Assembly: GCA_024690695.1 (NCBI GenBank)
Contig: JAILOS010000099.1
Coordinates: 1 to 19,773 of the forward strand
Origin: Oscillospiraceae bacterium
GTDB taxonomy: Bacteria > Bacillota_A > Clostridia > Oscillospirales > Oscillospiraceae
Reading direction: 5' to 3'
Length of the DNA: 19,773 bases
Both the position numbers and the translations under genes were made by a program. This document shows, one piece after another, positions 1 to 6,051 of this stretch. The notes beneath the pieces are model-generated. The model had not been told where the DNA came from and made no database searches. It was given only the letters and a program-made list of their open reading frames with translations. How positions within the stretch are numbered: position 1 is the stretch's first letter; each line of letters starts with the position of its first letter.

Positions 1-165
1 CACGGCGGTGACGCGCAGCCCGAGCAGGCACAGCGCCAGAAAATGTCCCAGCTCGTGCGCCGCGACCGCCAGCAGCAGCGGCGCCGCCGTGCCGGGCTCG
101 GCGCAATAGATCCACAGCCCCGCGGCGACCGCCGCCGGAGCGCTGACGCTGAGGCGGGGCCTCAC
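1..165 (-). CDS. M50-type (site-2 protease) membrane metallopeptidase, N-terminal part only
   Basis: The first 55 residues are present and the gene continues past the left edge of the window. A hydrophobic N-terminus leads into a HELGH motif at about residues 37-41, inside a predicted membrane helix. This is the HExxH zinc site of intramembrane site-2 proteases (family M50). In spore formers the best-known member is SpoIVFB, which cleaves pro-sigma-K, and a general S2P-like peptidase is equally possible. The GTG start overlaps the TGA stop of the upstream 62-residue gene (GTGA), so the two are probably translated together. The second conserved region (the NPDG-type motif) lies outside the window, so activity and subfamily cannot be judged. 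The M50 family call is fairly firm; the SpoIVFB assignment is only a guess. Confidence 0.72.
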   Translation of the reverse strand, partial: MRPRLSVSAPAAVAAGLWIYCAEPGTAAPLLLAVAAHELGHFLALCLLGLRVTAV

Positions 166-350
166 GGCTGTCCGGCGAAGGCTTCGCGCCATTCCGCCGC
201 TCCGTCCGGCCCGGCCAGCGCCGCGACCCGTTCGCTTTCAAGCCCGAGTGCGCGCGCCGCCGCCCGCCGCTGCGCCGCCGGCAGCGGAAACAGCAGCCGC
301 AGCAGGGCGAAAAACAGGATCAGCAGCCAAAACGCCGTCTTCCCTTTCAC
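162..350 (-). CDS. Small hypothetical membrane protein, 62 aa
   Basis: This short gene begins at a GTG codon preceded by a GGAGG ribosome-binding site with 7 bases of spacing. An upstream ATG within that spacing runs straight into a stop and is not used. The protein has one hydrophobic helix at about residues 6-24, then an Ala- and Arg-rich tail without recognisable motifs. Its stop overlaps the start of the M50-type peptidase, so it probably works with it or simply shares its transcript. It is far shorter than SpoIVFA, the usual partner of SpoIVFB, and shows no M23-like domain. I do not recognise a family. The good ribosome-binding site and the GTGA coupling are the main reasons to accept it as real. 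Confidence 0.6.
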   Translation of the reverse strand: MKGKTAFWLLILFFALLRLLFPLPAAQRRAAARALGLESERVAALAGPDGAAEWREAFAGQP

Positions 351-398
351 CGCATCGCCTCCCCCTTCGAGCCTATGCGACCCGCGAAAAAATCATTC

Positions 399-427
399 TT
401 GCGCAAACGCGGCCCGGGCGCTATACT
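399..427 (+). promoter_or_regulatory. Sigma-A-type promoter of the larBCE operon
   Basis: A -35 box TTGCGC (399-404) and a -10 box TATACT (422-427) are separated by exactly 17 bases. Transcription would begin near 434, about 29 bases before the larB ATG. This makes an earlier TTG at 433 implausible as the larB start. Confidence 0.7.
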
Positions 428-462
428 GAGGGTTGAAGATCAGAAAAAGGCAGGTTACCGCC

Positions 463-1221
463 ATGAGCCGAAAAGAACTCATCTCCATTCTCGAGCAAGT
501 GCGCGACGGGTCGCTGAGCGTGGATCAGGCCGTCACGAGGCTGAAGCTCGAGCCGTTTCAGGATCTTGGCTTTGCGAAGGTGGATCACCACCGCGAGCTG
601 CGCCAGGGCGTGGCCGAGGTGATCTACGGCGCCGGAAAGACGAACGCGCAGATCGCCGCCATCGCGAAGGCCATGCTCTCGCGGGGACAGAAAACGATCC
701 TGATCACCCGGATCGGGCCGGAGACGGCGGCGTATCTCTCCGGCGAGCTGCCGGTGGATTATCGTGAGCAGGCGAAGCTGGCGCTGATCGGGCCGATGCC
801 GGAGCCCGACGGCGACGGCACGATCGTCGTTGCGACAGGCGGCACGAGCGATATGGCCGTGGCCGAGGAGGCCGCCGTGACCGCCGAGGCGCTGGGCAAC
901 CGCGTCGTGCGTCTGTACGACGTGGGCGTTTCCGGCATCCACCGCCTGCTGCACAATATGGAGCCCATCATGACCGCCCGCTGCATCGTGGCCGTGGCCG
1001 GGATGGAGGGCGCGCTGCCCTCGGTGATCGGAGGGCTGGCCGACGCGCCGGTGATCGCCGTCCCGACCAGCGTTGGCTATGGCGCCTCGCTCGGCGGGAT
1101 CGCCGCGCTGCTGAGCATGCTCAACTCCTGTGCCAGCGGCGTCTCGGTCGTCAACATCGACAACGGCTTCGGCGCCGGTTATCTGGCCGGCATCATCAAT
1201 CATCTGGGGAGCAAGCCATGA
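463..1221 (+). CDS. larB: LarB, nickel-pincer cofactor biosynthesis carboxylase/hydrolase
   Basis: LarB is known to carboxylate the pyridinium ring of nicotinic acid adenine dinucleotide and hydrolyse its phosphoanhydride. This gives pyridinium-3,5-dicarboxylate mononucleotide, the first step to the nickel-pincer nucleotide cofactor. The 252-residue protein has the family's usual length. Its C-terminal half is a PurE-like (AIR carboxylase-related) domain, visible as an ATGGTSD motif, a DVGVSGIHR segment, VAGMEGALPSVIGG, and PTSVGYG followed by a Gly-rich end. The ATG at 463 is preceded by an AGGCAGG-like site about 8 bases upstream. An in-frame TTG at 433 would lie at the predicted transcription start and is rejected. 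The stop overlaps the larC ATG (ATGA), indicating coupled translation. Confidence in family and role is high. Confidence 0.95.
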   Translation: MSRKELISILEQVRDGSLSVDQAVTRLKLEPFQDLGFAKVDHHRELRQGVAEVIYGAGKTNAQIAAIAKAMLSRGQKTILITRIGPETAAYLSGELPVDYREQAKLALIGPMPEPDGDGTIVVATGGTSDMAVAEEAAVTAEALGNRVVRLYDVGVSGIHRLLHNMEPIMTARCIVAVAGMEGALPSVIGGLADAPVIAVPTSVGYGASLGGIAALLSMLNSCASGVSVVNIDNGFGAGYLAGIINHLGSKP

Positions 1222-2369
1222 AACTGCTGTTTATCGACGCGTCGCGCGGTCTGGCCGGCGATATGCTCTCGGCCGCGCTGGCCGGGCTTTTCGACGATCC
1301 CGCCGCAGCGCTCTCGCTGCTGGAGGCCGCGGGGCTTCCCGAGCTGCGTTACGAGCTCTTTCCGGGCGAACGCTGCGGCGTGCGCGGGAATCGCCTGCGC
1401 GTGATCTGCCGCGGCGAAACGGAGGGCGAATCCGCGCCGAACCCGAAGCGCCGCGATCTCGCCGACATCCGCGCGCTCGTCGCGCGCTCCGCGCTGACCG
1501 AAGCGCAGAAGGCCGGCGTACTGTCCGTCTACGATCTGATCGCCGAGGCGGAGGGCGAGGTCCACGGCGTAAAGCCGGAGCTCGTTCACTTTCACGAGCT
1601 CGGCGCGCTCGACGCGCTTGCGGACATCAGCGCCGCCTGCGTGCTGATCGGCGCGCTGAAGCCGGACCGGATCGTCGTTTCTCCGGTGCGGACGGGCTTC
1701 GGCAGCGTTCGCTGCGCGCACGGATCGATGCCCGTTCCCGCGCCCGCGACCGCACGGCTGCTGAAGGGCGTTCCGTGCTTTGCCGGCGAGACGGAGGGCG
1801 AGCTGTGCACGCCGACGGGCGCGGCGCTCGTCCGCGCTTTTGCCGACGAGTTTTCGTCCATGCCGCCGATGACCGTCCGGCGGATCGGCGTCGGGCTCGG
1901 CAGCAAGGATTTCGGCGTTCTCAGCTGCGTGCGCGCCTTTTTCGGCGACGCCGAGGAGAGCGTGACCGAGCTGTGCTGCAACGTAGACGACATGAGCCCC
2001 GAGGCGGTCGGCTTCGCGGTCGGGGAGCTGCTGCGCGCGGGCGCGCTCGACGCCTGGAGCGAGCCGATCTGCATGAAAAAAAGCAGGCCCGGCCTGCTGC
2101 TGAGCTGCCTGTGCGGCACGGAGCGGCGCGACGAATTCGTGCGGCTGATTTTCAGGCACACGACGACGCTGGGCGTGCGGGAAACGCTCTGCCGCCGCTA
2201 TATCCTGCGGCGGCGCGAGGAGCTCGTCGAAACGCCCTGCGGGCCCGTGCGCGTGAAGGTCTCCGAGGGACACGGCGTCGAGCGGCGCAAGGCGGAATTC
2301 GAGGATCTGGCCCGCATCGCACGGGAGCGGGATCTCAGTCTGGGCGAAGCCGGGGAGCTGCTGACGTGA
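1218..2369 (+). CDS. larC: LarC, nickel insertase for the nickel-pincer nucleotide
   Basis: LarC is a CTP-dependent cyclometallase that inserts nickel into the dithiolated pyridinium mononucleotide, the last step of cofactor synthesis. The 383-residue protein has the N-terminal DUF111 signature: IDASRGLAGDM at about 6-16, HFHELGALDAL at 124-134, and HGSMPVPAPAT at 168-178 followed by CTPTGAA. The C-terminal part has CNVDDMSPE at about 254-262 and CMKKSRPG at 285-292. In Lactiplantibacillus plantarum, LarC is encoded in two pieces (larC1 and larC2) joined by programmed frameshifting; here both lie in one uninterrupted frame. The gene overlaps larB by 4 bases and larE by 4 bases, so the three proteins should be made together. 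Confidence 0.94.
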   Translation: MKLLFIDASRGLAGDMLSAALAGLFDDPAAALSLLEAAGLPELRYELFPGERCGVRGNRLRVICRGETEGESAPNPKRRDLADIRALVARSALTEAQKAGVLSVYDLIAEAEGEVHGVKPELVHFHELGALDALADISAACVLIGALKPDRIVVSPVRTGFGSVRCAHGSMPVPAPATARLLKGVPCFAGETEGELCTPTGAALVRAFADEFSSMPPMTVRRIGVGLGSKDFGVLSCVRAFFGDAEESVTELCCNVDDMSPEAVGFAVGELLRAGALDAWSEPICMKKSRPGLLLSCLCGTERRDEFVRLIFRHTTTLGVRETLCRRYILRRREELVETPCGPVRVKVSEGHGVERRKAEFEDLARIARERDLSLGEAGELLT

Positions 2370-3166
2370 CGGCGCGCTATAAGCTTGAGCGGCTGCGCGC
2401 GCTGCTCGCAGGGAGCGGCCCGCTCGCCGTTGCGTTTTCCGGCGGCACGGATTCCTCTTTCCTGCTGCAGACCGCGCAGGACCTGCTGGGCGAAGGGGTG
2501 CTCGCGCTGACTGCGGACTCCGTCTTCATCCCGCGCGCCGAGCTGGAAGAGGCCGCGTCCTTCTGCCGGGAGCGCGGCATCCGGCAGAAAACGGTTCGAA
2601 TCGACGTTCTCAGGCTTCCCGGCGTCGGCGTCAACCCGCCGGATCGCTGCTATCTCTGCAAGCGGGCGATTTTTGAGCGGCTGCGCGCGGAGGCCGCGGC
2701 GGAGGGCTTTTCCCTTCTGGCCGACGGCTCAAACGCCGACGACGCCGGCGATTATCGCCCCGGAATGCGCGCGCTGCGCGAGCTCGGCGTCTGCAGTCCG
2801 CTGCTGGAGGCCTCTTTGACGAAGGCGGAGATCCGGGAGCTGTCAAAGGCGAGGGGGCTCCCCGGCTGGGACAAGCCCTCGGCGGCCTGTCTCGCTTCCA
2901 GGATCGCCTACGGAGAAGCTCTGACGGAAGAGAAGCTGCGTTCCGTGGAGCGGGGCGAGGCGCTGCTTCATTCGCTGGGCTTTCCCCTCTGCCGCGTGCG
3001 CGTCCACGGGACGCTGGCCCGGATCGAGCTGCCGCCGGAGGAGTTCGGAGCCGCGCTGGAAAACCGGCGGACGATCGCCGACGCCCTCAAAGAGCTTGGA
3101 TTTCTTTACGTAACGCTGGATATGACGGGCTTTCGCAGCGGAAGCATGAACGACGCGCTGCGATGA
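2366..3166 (+). CDS. larE: LarE, ATP-dependent sulfur transferase for the nickel-pincer cofactor
   Basis: LarE adenylates the carboxylates made by LarB and replaces them with thiocarboxylates. The 266-residue protein has a PP-loop ATP-binding motif SGGTDSS at 25-31 and a WDKPSAACLASR segment at 168-179. Its C175 aligns with the sacrificial cysteine C176 of the L. plantarum enzyme. This protein also has C95 and C98 in a DRCYLC motif. That three-cysteine arrangement is the pattern described for LarE types that bind a [4Fe-4S] cluster and transfer sulfur catalytically rather than sacrificing their own cysteine. The GTG start overlaps the larC stop (GTGA); no earlier start fits. It is the last gene of the operon, ahead of a strong hairpin. 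Confidence 0.94.
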   Translation: MTARYKLERLRALLAGSGPLAVAFSGGTDSSFLLQTAQDLLGEGVLALTADSVFIPRAELEEAASFCRERGIRQKTVRIDVLRLPGVGVNPPDRCYLCKRAIFERLRAEAAAEGFSLLADGSNADDAGDYRPGMRALRELGVCSPLLEASLTKAEIRELSKARGLPGWDKPSAACLASRIAYGEALTEEKLRSVERGEALLHSLGFPLCRVRVHGTLARIELPPEEFGAALENRRTIADALKELGFLYVTLDMTGFRSGSMNDALR

Positions 3167-3180
3167 CCCCGGAACCGCAG

Positions 3181-3210
3181 ACAGGGCCGGATCGAAGGAT
3201 CCGGCCCTGT
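3181..3210. terminator. Hairpin between convergent larE and tyrS
   Basis: A perfect 13-bp stem (3181-3193 with 3198-3210) closes a GAAG tetraloop, 14 bases after the larE stop. It is very GC-rich and symmetric, so it could act on both converging operons. No T-run follows directly on either strand. The nearest plus-strand run is five T at 3228-3232, about 18 bases beyond the stem. It is therefore a strong hairpin but not a textbook intrinsic terminator. Confidence 0.65.
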
Positions 3211-3250
3211 CCGCGTTATGACTGTGGTTTTTGCGTTCTCGTATTCCGGT

Positions 3251-4471
3251 TCAGCGCAAAACGACCTTGTTGAAATTCTTCTTGCCGCGTTTGACAAGAA
3301 GGCCCGCCTTGAGCTGCTGCGCCGTAAAGCTCGCGCCGATATCGCTGATCTTCGCGTCGTCAACAGTCACGCCGCCCTGCTGCACGTTGCGGCGGGCGTC
3401 GGACTTCGAGGGGCAGAGCCCGGTCTTTACCAGCAGCGTCAGAACGTCGATCGCGCCGTCGGTCAGATCGTCCTCGCTCAGCTCGGTCGTCGGCGCGCCG
3501 GCCCCGTCGGCGCCGGTGAAAAGCGCCTTCGCCGAAGCCTCGGCCTTCCTGGCCTCCTCCTCGCCGTGGACCATCTTCGTCAGCTCGTAGGCCAGGATCT
3601 CCTTGGCGCGGTTGAGGTCGGAGCCCTCCCATTTCGCCATCTCCTTGATCTGCTCGAGCGGCAGGAAGGTCAGCATGCGGATGCACTTGAGCACGTCCGC
3701 GTCGTCCACGTTGCGCCAGTACTGGTAGAAATCGTAGGGACTGGTCTTGTTCGGATCGAGCCAGACGGCGTTGCCGGCGGTCTTGCCCATCTTCATGCCG
3801 TGCGAGTCCGTCAGCAGCGTGATCGTCATCGCATGCGCGTCCTTGCCGAGCTTCTTGCGGATCAGCTCCGTGCCGCCGAGCATATTGCTCCACTGGTCGT
3901 CCCCGCCGAACTGCATGTTGCAGTCGTAATGCTGGAACAGGTAGTAGAAATCGTAGCTCTGCATGATCATGTAGTTGAATTCAAAGAAGCTGAGGCCCTT
4001 CTCCATGCGCTGCTTGTAGCACTCGGCGCGCAGCATGTTGTTGACCGAGAAGCAGGCGCCGACCTCGCGCAGCACGTCGACGTAGTTCAGGTTCAGCAGC
4101 CAGTCGGCGTTGTTGACCATCAGGGCCTTGTCCGGGCCGAACTCGATGAATTTCTCCATCTGACGGCGGAAGCACTCGGCGTTGTGGTCGATGTCCTCGC
4201 GCGTCAGCATCTTGCGCATATCCGTTCTCCCGCTTGGGTCGCCGATCATCGTCGTGCCGCCGCCGATCAGCGCGATGGGCTTGTTGCCGGCCTGCTGCAG
4301 GCGCTTCATCAGCGTCAGCGCCATGAAATGGCCCGCCGTGAGGCTGTCGGCGGTGCAGTCGAAGCCGATGTAGAACACCGCTTTTCCGGCGTTGACCAGC
4401 TCGCGGATCTCCTCCTCGTTCGTCACCTGCGCGATCAGACCGCGCTCGACGAGTTCTTCGTAAATACCCAT
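3251..4471 (-). CDS. tyrS: Tyrosine-tRNA ligase
   Basis: This enzyme charges tRNA-Tyr with tyrosine in the cytoplasm. The 406-residue protein shows the class I landmarks: the HIGH-equivalent AGHF at 46-49 after DCTADSLT, the tyrosine-pocket segment around MQSYDFYYL at 170-178, QFGGDDQW at 187-194, and the KMSKS-equivalent KMGKT at 227-231. The C-terminal 65 or so residues form an S4-type RNA-binding domain beginning near LCPSKSDAR. Length and domain order are normal for a bacterial TyrRS. The ATG has an AGAGGA-type ribosome-binding site. It lies 16 bases after the C_GCAxxG_C_C gene, with no promoter between them, so both are under the upstream T-box and should rise when uncharged tRNA-Tyr accumulates. 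Confidence 0.97.
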   Translation of the reverse strand: MGIYEELVERGLIAQVTNEEEIRELVNAGKAVFYIGFDCTADSLTAGHFMALTLMKRLQQAGNKPIALIGGGTTMIGDPSGRTDMRKMLTREDIDHNAECFRRQMEKFIEFGPDKALMVNNADWLLNLNYVDVLREVGACFSVNNMLRAECYKQRMEKGLSFFEFNYMIMQSYDFYYLFQHYDCNMQFGGDDQWSNMLGGTELIRKKLGKDAHAMTITLLTDSHGMKMGKTAGNAVWLDPNKTSPYDFYQYWRNVDDADVLKCIRMLTFLPLEQIKEMAKWEGSDLNRAKEILAYELTKMVHGEEEARKAEASAKALFTGADGAGAPTTELSEDDLTDGAIDVLTLLVKTGLCPSKSDARRNVQQGGVTVDDAKISDIGASFTAQQLKAGLLVKRGKKNFNKVVLR

Positions 4472-4487
4472 AGTATATCCTCTCCCG

Positions 4488-4853
4488 TTACTTGTTGTTG
4501 ATCAAATCTTCCGCGTACTGCGCGCCGTATGCGATCAGCGCGTCGCAGGAAACGCGGTTCTGCTTGAGCTCCAGGCAGCGCACGCAGCCGAAGTTCTGCC
4601 GGAAGCTCTCGACGCACTGCTTCGTCAGCGCGGCGACGCGGCGCGGATCCTTCTCGGTCAGGCCGATGGTCATCACCGCGCCGGAGATCGCGCCGCAGAT
4701 CTCGCCGCTGCGGACGCCACCGCCGAAGCCCGCCGCCACGCGCAGCGCCGTTTCCGGCTCGAGCCCCGTATACTTCCCGCAGGCGGCCAGCACGCTCTGC
4801 GCGCAGTTGCAGCCCTGTCCGTGGATCCGAACGGCCTCCTCCTGTATCGTCAT
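4488..4853 (-). CDS. C_GCAxxG_C_C family cysteine-rich protein
   Basis: The 121-residue protein matches the C_GCAxxG_C_C family (TIGR01909-type), found mostly in anaerobes and often near redox or metal proteins; its function is not established. Cysteines are C15 and C17 in GQGCNCAQ, C53 in GEICGAISG, and C80, C90, C93 and C103 near the C-terminus. The Gly-rich GFGGGVRSG precedes the central cysteine. The conserved cysteines suggest metal or cluster binding or thiol redox chemistry, which is inference. The ATG at 4853 is chosen because GGAGGT stands 7 bases upstream; an ATG at 4868 overlaps that site, and earlier in-frame codons fall in the T-box. It is the first gene after the tyrosine T-box and shares the transcript with tyrS. 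Confidence 0.87.
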   Translation of the reverse strand: MTIQEEAVRIHGQGCNCAQSVLAACGKYTGLEPETALRVAAGFGGGVRSGEICGAISGAVMTIGLTEKDPRRVAALTKQCVESFRQNFGCVRCLELKQNRVSCDALIAYGAQYAEDLINNK

Positions 4854-4875
4854 GTCTATCACCTCCATATAACGG

Positions 4876-5133
4876 AAAGCCCTCCGTCCTTTCGGACAGA
4901 GGGCAAAGTAATTTGCGGTACCACCTCTGAACGCTTTTTCCTCGCGGAAAAAGCCTCGGCGAGTGCTGTGCACTCCCGCGCTGTACCGGGCGCTCCCGTC
5001 GCAGCCTACTCTCTTCCGATTTCGGTGCGCCGCTCCGAACCGTATTCACCGCGCCGCCCTCTCCCCCTCTCAGCCTCCGGGGTCTCTCTGTGCAGCGCAA
5101 ACGCGGCTACTGGTGTTCTTCCTCGCGTTGAAC
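4876..5133 (-). promoter_or_regulatory. T-box riboswitch leader, tyrosine specifier (UAC)
   Basis: This stretch of about 260 bases has no gene and carries a T-box leader read on the minus strand. In order it shows an AGAGAG purine motif and distal loop of stem I, a GUGAAUACGG specifier loop with UAC (Tyr) at 5042-5044, an AGAGUAGG element, and the conserved UGGUACCGC antiterminator sequence at 4915-4923. The terminator hairpin follows at 4879-4904. Uncharged tRNA-Tyr is expected to pair with the specifier and with the UGGU bulge, favouring the antiterminator and allowing transcription into the cysteine protein gene and tyrS. The UAC codon agrees with the downstream tyrS. The exact 5' end is inferred from the promoter. 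Confidence 0.93.
4879..4904 (-). terminator. T-box attenuator terminator
   Basis: An 11-bp stem (4879-4889 with 4894-4904), with one G-U wobble in the RNA, closes a GAAA tetraloop. Only three T follow in the transcript, a short run for an intrinsic terminator. The stem overlaps the region needed for the alternative antiterminator. Confidence 0.82.
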
Positions 5134-5139
5134 GAATGC

Positions 5140-5168
5140 AGTATATACGATAATGAAAGCTCTGTCAA
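5140..5168 (-). promoter_or_regulatory. Near-consensus sigma-A promoter of the T-box/tyrS operon
   Basis: A perfect -35 TTGACA (5163-5168) and a -10 TATACT (5140-5145) are separated by 17 bases. Transcription should start near 5133. Such a strong promoter is typical of units controlled by attenuation downstream of initiation. Confidence 0.9.
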
Positions 5169-5201
5169 GCTCTACCGATGAATCGTCCAAAATCCCTTTT
5201 C

Positions 5202-5996
5202 TCAGTTATATTCTTCCTTAGGCAATTCATTTCCAACCGGGATTTTAAGTCTGTAACAAGTATTCCTGTACTCATTATAAATCCTGTCAACCATGTTGTT
5301 GATCTGATCCTGCCGATCCCATTCATTTTTTGCTCCCTTTGCGATTTTCCAAAACCGTTTATTTGCCTTTTTCTCCAAAAACCTTTCCATAAAGTTTCGT
5401 CGTGAAGACTTATTGGTAGCGTTTCTGAAATTTGCATCCGTTAATAACAATTCTCTCAATTCATCTATTAGAGAAATTTCTCCGTTGTATTCGAATAATG
5501 CTGAAAGTTCATCCTCATGTTCTTCCTGAAAAGACGCCAACGCCTCTTCAGCCTTTTCATACGTCATCCATTCGTTCGTCCCGAAATATGCGACTGCAAG
5601 CGCGCCCAAGGATGCGCATAAATCCAAGTCAGATGGTTCTTCGTAATCTAACGCATCTGTTAGGGCATTGTATTGGTCAGCCCATTGTTTTATAAAGTCA
5701 AACTCTTTTTTCCCTTCAGTATGATCCTTGAGAAAACTGTCCGTTATAGTGTAGTCGGCTTTATTATAATAATCATAGCTATAGAACACGGTTTTTATAC
5801 CCTGTCGGCTGCAAAAGTCAAAAAAGGCGCTGATATCGCCTCCGAGCAAAACATAAGATCCTGAAAGGCGAATTTTCTCCGCCTTAACAAAGTTCATATC
5901 GCTTCTCGACAACAAATCTTTTTCTCTGATGATCGGATTCAATTTGCCGCTCCTCCATTTCTTCTCTTCATATCTAAGCAAAAAAGCATCCTTCAT
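5202..5996 (-). CDS. AT-rich hypothetical protein, 264 aa, unknown function
   Basis: I do not recognise this protein. It is soluble-looking, rich in Lys, Glu, Asp and aromatic residues, with no signal peptide or clear membrane helix. A central segment at about 45-85 (LSGSYVLLGGD, then GIKTVFYSYDYY) looks like an alpha/beta core. The middle is acidic and the C-terminal third is basic and probably helical. Two sampled 60-base stretches are 33 and 38 percent GC, against about two-thirds in neighbouring genes, suggesting horizontal acquisition. The first ATG (5996) has no ribosome-binding site and lies just after the recN terminator. An in-frame TTG at 5942 has GGAGGAG (5950-5956) 7 bases upstream and may be the true start, giving 246 residues. 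No promoter or terminator of its own is evident. Confidence 0.72.
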   Translation of the reverse strand: MKDAFLLRYEEKKWRSGKLNPIIREKDLLSRSDMNFVKAEKIRLSGSYVLLGGDISAFFDFCSRQGIKTVFYSYDYYNKADYTITDSFLKDHTEGKKEFDFIKQWADQYNALTDALDYEEPSDLDLCASLGALAVAYFGTNEWMTYEKAEEALASFQEEHEDELSALFEYNGEISLIDELRELLLTDANFRNATNKSSRRNFMERFLEKKANKRFWKIAKGAKNEWDRQDQINNMVDRIYNEYRNTCYRLKIPVGNELPKEEYN

Positions 5997-6013
5997 GGTT
6001 TCGAAAAACTGCG

Positions 6014-6049
6014 AAAAACCTGGGACTGGACCATGCCTTTCCCAGGTTT
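6014..6049 (-). terminator. Rho-independent terminator after recN
   Basis: A perfect 10-bp inverted repeat (6016-6025 with 6040-6049) around a 14-base loop lies directly after the recN stop. On the minus strand it ends in a run of five T. It closes the ten-gene operon and leaves only about 20 bases before the AT-rich gene. Confidence 0.8.
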
Positions 6050-6051
6050 AC

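Noticed and set aside
433..462. A TTG start 30 bases upstream for larB
   Set aside because: It coincides with the predicted transcription start from the promoter at 399-427, leaving no room for ribosome binding; the ATG at 463 matches the usual LarB N-terminus.
1130..2365. A long N-terminal extension in frame with larE
   Set aside because: It runs antiparallel in meaning to larC in another frame, is Arg/Ala-rich without motifs, and the GTGA-coupled start at 2366 gives a LarE of normal length.
3218..4501. A 427-codon open frame on the plus strand opposite tyrS
   Set aside because: The minus strand encodes a complete, motif-rich TyrRS. The opposite frame is a low-complexity product of GC-rich codon bias (rich in Val, Leu, Ala, His, Asp), with no family match or ribosome-binding site.
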